DNA of 7,796 nt from an uncultured Bacilli bacterium (lineage in GTDB: Bacteria; Bacillota_I; Bacilli_A; RF39; UBA660). The DNA lies in the NCBI GenBank assembly GCA_944359595.1, contig CALVSV010000055.1:1-7796 (forward strand), in the 5' to 3' direction. The position numbers were made by a program, and so were the translations under genes. Positions 5,681 to 7,796 of this stretch are shown one piece after another. The notes beneath the pieces are model-generated. The model did not search any database. It was not told where the DNA came from and worked only from the letters and a program-made list of their open reading frames with translations. Every line of letters starts with the position of its first letter. Within the stretch, counting starts at the first letter, position 1.

Positions 5681-6983
5681 TAAGTTAATAAAGGTAAATA
5701 TCGATTGTATTCATGATGTATTGTATTATAAAAAATTAAATAATGGAATGGAAATATTTATGTTACCAAATAGTAATGTTTCTAATGTTTATGCAACTTT
5801 TACTACTAAATATGGTAGCGCAATTGATGAGTTTGTACCTATTGGTGAAAATAAAATGATAAAAGTACCTAGTGGAGTTGCCCATTTTCTAGAACATAAG
5901 GTGTTTGAACAAGAAAAGCGCATACCACCATTTGAATTTTATTCTAAAAGTGGTACTAATTGTAATGCACATACATCTTTAAAAAATACTACATATGAAT
6001 TTATTGGACCGAATAATTTTCAAGAAAATTTAGAATATTTGCTTGATTTTGTTCAAGATCCTTATCTAACAGATGAGAACGTTGAAAAAGAAAAAGGAAT
6101 TATCGAACAAGAAATTAAAATGTATATGGATTCTCCATATTGGACTATGTATGATGGAATAAGAAATAATTCTTTTGAAATAAATCCTACTAAATATCCA
6201 ATAGGGGGAACTGTTGAATCTATATATAAAATAAATAAAGGCGTTTTAGAAAAATGTTATAATACTTTTTATCATCCAGCGAATATGTTTTTAGTAATAA
6301 CTGGTAATTTTGATCCAGAAGAAGCTATAACTATTATTGAAGTTAATCAACAAAAAAAACAATATGGGAAAATGCGTGATTTAAAAGTGAGAGAATATAA
6401 AGAAAAAGATGAGGTTGTAAAAAAAGATGAAATTGTAATAAGAAATGTTGATATGCCTAAATTATCTTTTGGTATAAAAATAAATATTAAGAAAATACCT
6501 ATAGATAATGAATATAAATTACATATGTATATATCTTTACTATTTAATATATTGTTTGGGGTTAGTTCTAAATTTTTTGAAAAAATGAATAATAGAAAAT
6601 ATTTGGCTATGCCTCTTGGTATTGATAAAGTTGTAGCAACTAATCACTTATTGGTTACTTTAGTTTGTGAAACTAATTATCCTAATAAGTTAGTTAATGA
6701 AATAAAATGCGAATTAGATAATATAAAGATAGATGAAGAAGAATTAAATATATATAAAAAATGTATGATAAGTGATTGCATTAGAAGTTTTGATAATATA
6801 ATAGATATTAATGATATTATAGTAAGTGATGTAATTAATTATGGTAAATATATAAATAATACTGTAGATATAATAAAAAAATTAAATATAAGTGAATTTA
6901 ATACAGTAATAAAAAATATTGATTTTAATAATGTTTCTGTTTATACAGTAGTACCTAATAATTTTCAAGAAAAAGCAGGATAA
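5673..6983 (+). CDS. M16 family zinc metallopeptidase, active subunit (YmfH type)
   Basis: This 436-residue peptidase carries the inverted zinc motif HFLEH (71-75), with Glu74 as catalytic base and His71/His75 as ligands. The third ligand is probably Glu147 in EKGIIEQEIKMY (140-151). Other M16 marks are NCNAHTSLKNTTYEF (96-110) and FYHPANMFLVITGNFDPEEA (199-218). The C-terminal lobe has SSKFFEKMNNRKYLA. Closest recalled relative is YmfH of B. subtilis, of similar size. M16 enzymes enclose and cut short peptides; the substrate here is unknown, and no peptide precursor gene is adjacent, unlike AlbE/AlbF in subtilosin production. It starts within the end of the preceding gene with GGAG nine bases upstream, so the two subunits are translated in a coupled way. 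Confidence 0.9.
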   Translation: MNSKLIKVNIDCIHDVLYYKKLNNGMEIFMLPNSNVSNVYATFTTKYGSAIDEFVPIGENKMIKVPSGVAHFLEHKVFEQEKRIPPFEFYSKSGTNCNAHTSLKNTTYEFIGPNNFQENLEYLLDFVQDPYLTDENVEKEKGIIEQEIKMYMDSPYWTMYDGIRNNSFEINPTKYPIGGTVESIYKINKGVLEKCYNTFYHPANMFLVITGNFDPEEAITIIEVNQQKKQYGKMRDLKVREYKEKDEVVKKDEIVIRNVDMPKLSFGIKINIKKIPIDNEYKLHMYISLLFNILFGVSSKFFEKMNNRKYLAMPLGIDKVVATNHLLVTLVCETNYPNKLVNEIKCELDNIKIDEEELNIYKKCMISDCIRSFDNIIDINDIIVSDVINYGKYINNTVDIIKKLNISEFNTVIKNIDFNNVSVYTVVPNNFQEKAG

Positions 6984-6985
6984 AA

Positions 6986-7019
6986 AACGACAATAAAAAC
7001 ATAATAAATATAATATAAT
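6986..7019 (+). promoter_or_regulatory. Candidate sirA promoter with a Spo0A-box-like sequence
   Basis: Two overlapping perfect TATAAT hexamers lie at 7009-7014 and 7014-7019, with no good -35 box. Instead AACGACAA (6986-6993) occupies the -35 position; on the complement it reads TTGTCGTT, sharing the first six bases with the Spo0A box TTGTCGAA. A Spo0A box over a poor -35 is the layout of several Spo0A-activated sigma-A promoters, and B. subtilis sirA is known to be Spo0A-controlled. The last two bases do not match the consensus, so this remains a candidate. Confidence 0.45.
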
Positions 7020-7041
7020 TCTCATGGTGATACTATGAGAA
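7019..7041 (+). promoter_or_regulatory. Hairpin presenting the sirA ribosome binding site and start codon
   Basis: TTCTCAT (7019-7025) and ATGAGAA (7035-7041) are perfect reverse complements around the nine-base loop GGTGATACT. The start codon ATG is in the stem and the GGTGAT ribosome binding site is in the loop. It could restrain translation on long read-through mRNAs from the peptidase genes, while an mRNA starting near 7021 would lack part of the left arm. Regulation is inferred; only the inverted repeat is observed. Confidence 0.4.
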
Positions 7042-7463
7042 CTTTTTATATTTTTAATATTAATCCAGTTGTTGCTAAATTATATTTGAATAATGAATTC
7101 GTATTGTATGATATATTATATGAAATATATAAGATGGATAAAAAAGATGTGGTTTTAGGATTTAAATTTTTTAAACAATTTGTAAGTAGAATAAATAAGA
7201 ATGAATTAAATATGTTTTTATACAATAATCTTAAAAATAATATGACATATATGAAAACATTAGATAAACATTTTATAAATGATAAACTAAGTAAAGAAAA
7301 TACTACTTTAGATATACATAATTCACATATATATTTAAAATCTAATATGGAGTTACCTAAATTTTTATTTATATTATCTAAATACAAGAATAATTTCTTT
7401 GTATGTGATTTTAATTCTAATGACTATTTTTGGATTAATGGTATTATTAAAACTATAAAATAA
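7035..7463 (+). CDS. sirA: SirA-like sporulation inhibitor of replication (DnaA inhibitor)
   Basis: In B. subtilis, SirA binds domain I of DnaA at the onset of sporulation and stops new rounds of replication. The 142 residues are close to the 148 of B. subtilis SirA. The best match is at the C-terminus: FFVCDFNSNDYFWIN (121-135) against FLAMDFNSKRYGWLN, preserving DFNS, Tyr131, Trp133 and Asn135. The N-terminal MRTFYIFNINPVVAKLY also resembles the aromatic start of SirA, and an aromatic/Leu-rich helical middle is shared; the remainder is diverged. No membrane segment or signal peptide is visible. The start is set by GGTGAT three bases before ATG 7035. It stands behind the M16 genes with a 51-base gap, and a Spo0A-like site at its promoter supports the assignment. 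Confidence 0.75.
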   Translation: MRTFYIFNINPVVAKLYLNNEFVLYDILYEIYKMDKKDVVLGFKFFKQFVSRINKNELNMFLYNNLKNNMTYMKTLDKHFINDKLSKENTTLDIHNSHIYLKSNMELPKFLFILSKYKNNFFVCDFNSNDYFWINGIIKTIK

Positions 7464-7482
7464 TATATATTTTTTAGTATTG

Positions 7483-7511
7483 TTGAAATATTAAATATAT
7501 GATATTATATA
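7483..7511 (+). promoter_or_regulatory. Possible sigma-A promoter of the last gene
   Basis: TTGAAA (7483-7488) and TATATA (7506-7511) are 17 bases apart. The -35 and its flank, TTGAAATATTA, are identical over 11 bases to the stronger promoter at 2323. The -10 is a partial match, and the surrounding DNA is so AT-rich that chance is a real alternative. The leader to the ATG at 7577 would be about 60 bases. Confidence 0.3.
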
Positions 7512-7576
7512 TATGTTGATGTGCACTTGATAGCTATTATCTAAATGTTTAAATATAATAGAAGGGCTATATTTAT

Positions 7577-7796
7577 ATGACTAGTAATTTTGATTTTTGT
7601 AATATTAATCAATATTGCAAATATATTATTAATATTAGTAAAAATGATTATAAAAAAATAAAAATAATTATAAAATTTTTACAAGATAAATATATGGAAA
7701 AAATATCAAACCTTTATAATATAGAAATGATTAACTCGAAACAATTTAATTTTTATAATCAAAAAAAATTTATAATAGAACATAAACAAATTGTTT
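7577..7796 (+). CDS. Unidentified protein, N-terminal part; runs off the window
   Basis: An open frame starts at ATG 7577, eleven bases after GAAGGG (7561-7566), and stays open for 73 codons to the window end. It begins MTSNFDFCNINQYCKYIINI. The sequence is rich in Ile, Lys, Asn and Tyr, has two cysteines (8 and 14), no signal peptide and a helical lysine-rich stretch (about 22-40). I do not recognise a family. It lies 113 bases after sirA in the same direction. An open frame of this length is common in such AT-rich DNA, but the start signal makes a real gene likely. Confidence 0.6.
   Translation, partial: MTSNFDFCNINQYCKYIINISKNDYKKIKIIIKFLQDKYMEKISNLYNIEMINSKQFNFYNQKKFIIEHKQIV

Noticed and set aside
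7046..7387. Minus-strand open frame of 113 codons opposite sirA
   Set aside because: Antisense to a gene with recognisable homology; its hydrophobic, Leu/Ile/Asn-rich composition is expected for the complement of AT-rich coding DNA.
7448..7478. AT-only imperfect hairpin with a T run at the end of sirA
   Set aside because: It has almost no G:C pairs and overlaps the stop codon, so it would be too weak to call a terminator.
7521..7537. Short palindromes GTGCAC and ATAGCTAT upstream of the last gene
   Set aside because: Six- and eight-base palindromes are frequent by chance and have no spacing or partner that suggests an operator.

Overview
The window comes from a very AT-rich, endospore-forming low-GC Gram-positive bacterium. 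The evidence is a set of Bacillus-type sporulation genes (sspI, sigG, spoIIP and a sirA homologue), AGGAGG and GGTGAT ribosome binding sites, and TTGAAA/TATAAT promoters. Codon use is strongly biased to A/T (TTA for Leu, AGA for Arg). All three stop codons are used and Trp is TGG, so the standard bacterial code (table 11) fits. SspI and SirA favour class Bacilli. An uncultured gut Bacilli lineage is a guess from composition only.

Layout. On the minus strand (1-871), sspI is followed by sigG. The sigG frame is cut by an in-frame TAA just before sigma region 4, yet recognisable region-4 coding sequence continues in the same frame to the window edge. Divergent from these, on the plus strand (973-2290), are spoIIP, the engulfment peptidoglycan hydrolase, and a coupled 107-residue membrane protein of unknown function. 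Next is a stand-alone gene for an exported surface protein (2392-3561). It has its own sigma-A promoter, two cadherin-like beta-sandwich repeats, a sortase-like NPDTS tail and a clear terminator. A second sigma-A promoter precedes deoD (purine nucleoside phosphorylase), followed by two overlapping M16 peptidase genes, one catalytically degenerate (YmfF type) and one with an intact HFLEH zinc motif (YmfH type). Then come a sirA homologue (sporulation inhibitor of DnaA) with a Spo0A-box-like sequence at its promoter, and the beginning of an unidentified gene that leaves the window at 7796.

How the genes fit together. Four genes act at different steps of sporulation: SirA blocks new replication at entry, SpoIIP remodels septal peptidoglycan for engulfment, SigG drives late forespore transcription, and SspI is a product of that late programme. 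The deoD-M16 block looks like ordinary metabolism and proteolysis. No mobile element, CRISPR array, rRNA, tRNA or recognisable defence system is visible, and no intergenic stretch exceeds about 115 bases. I do not see a convincing undescribed multi-gene system. The most notable points are the interrupted sigG, the Spo0A-like control of sirA and the surface protein.
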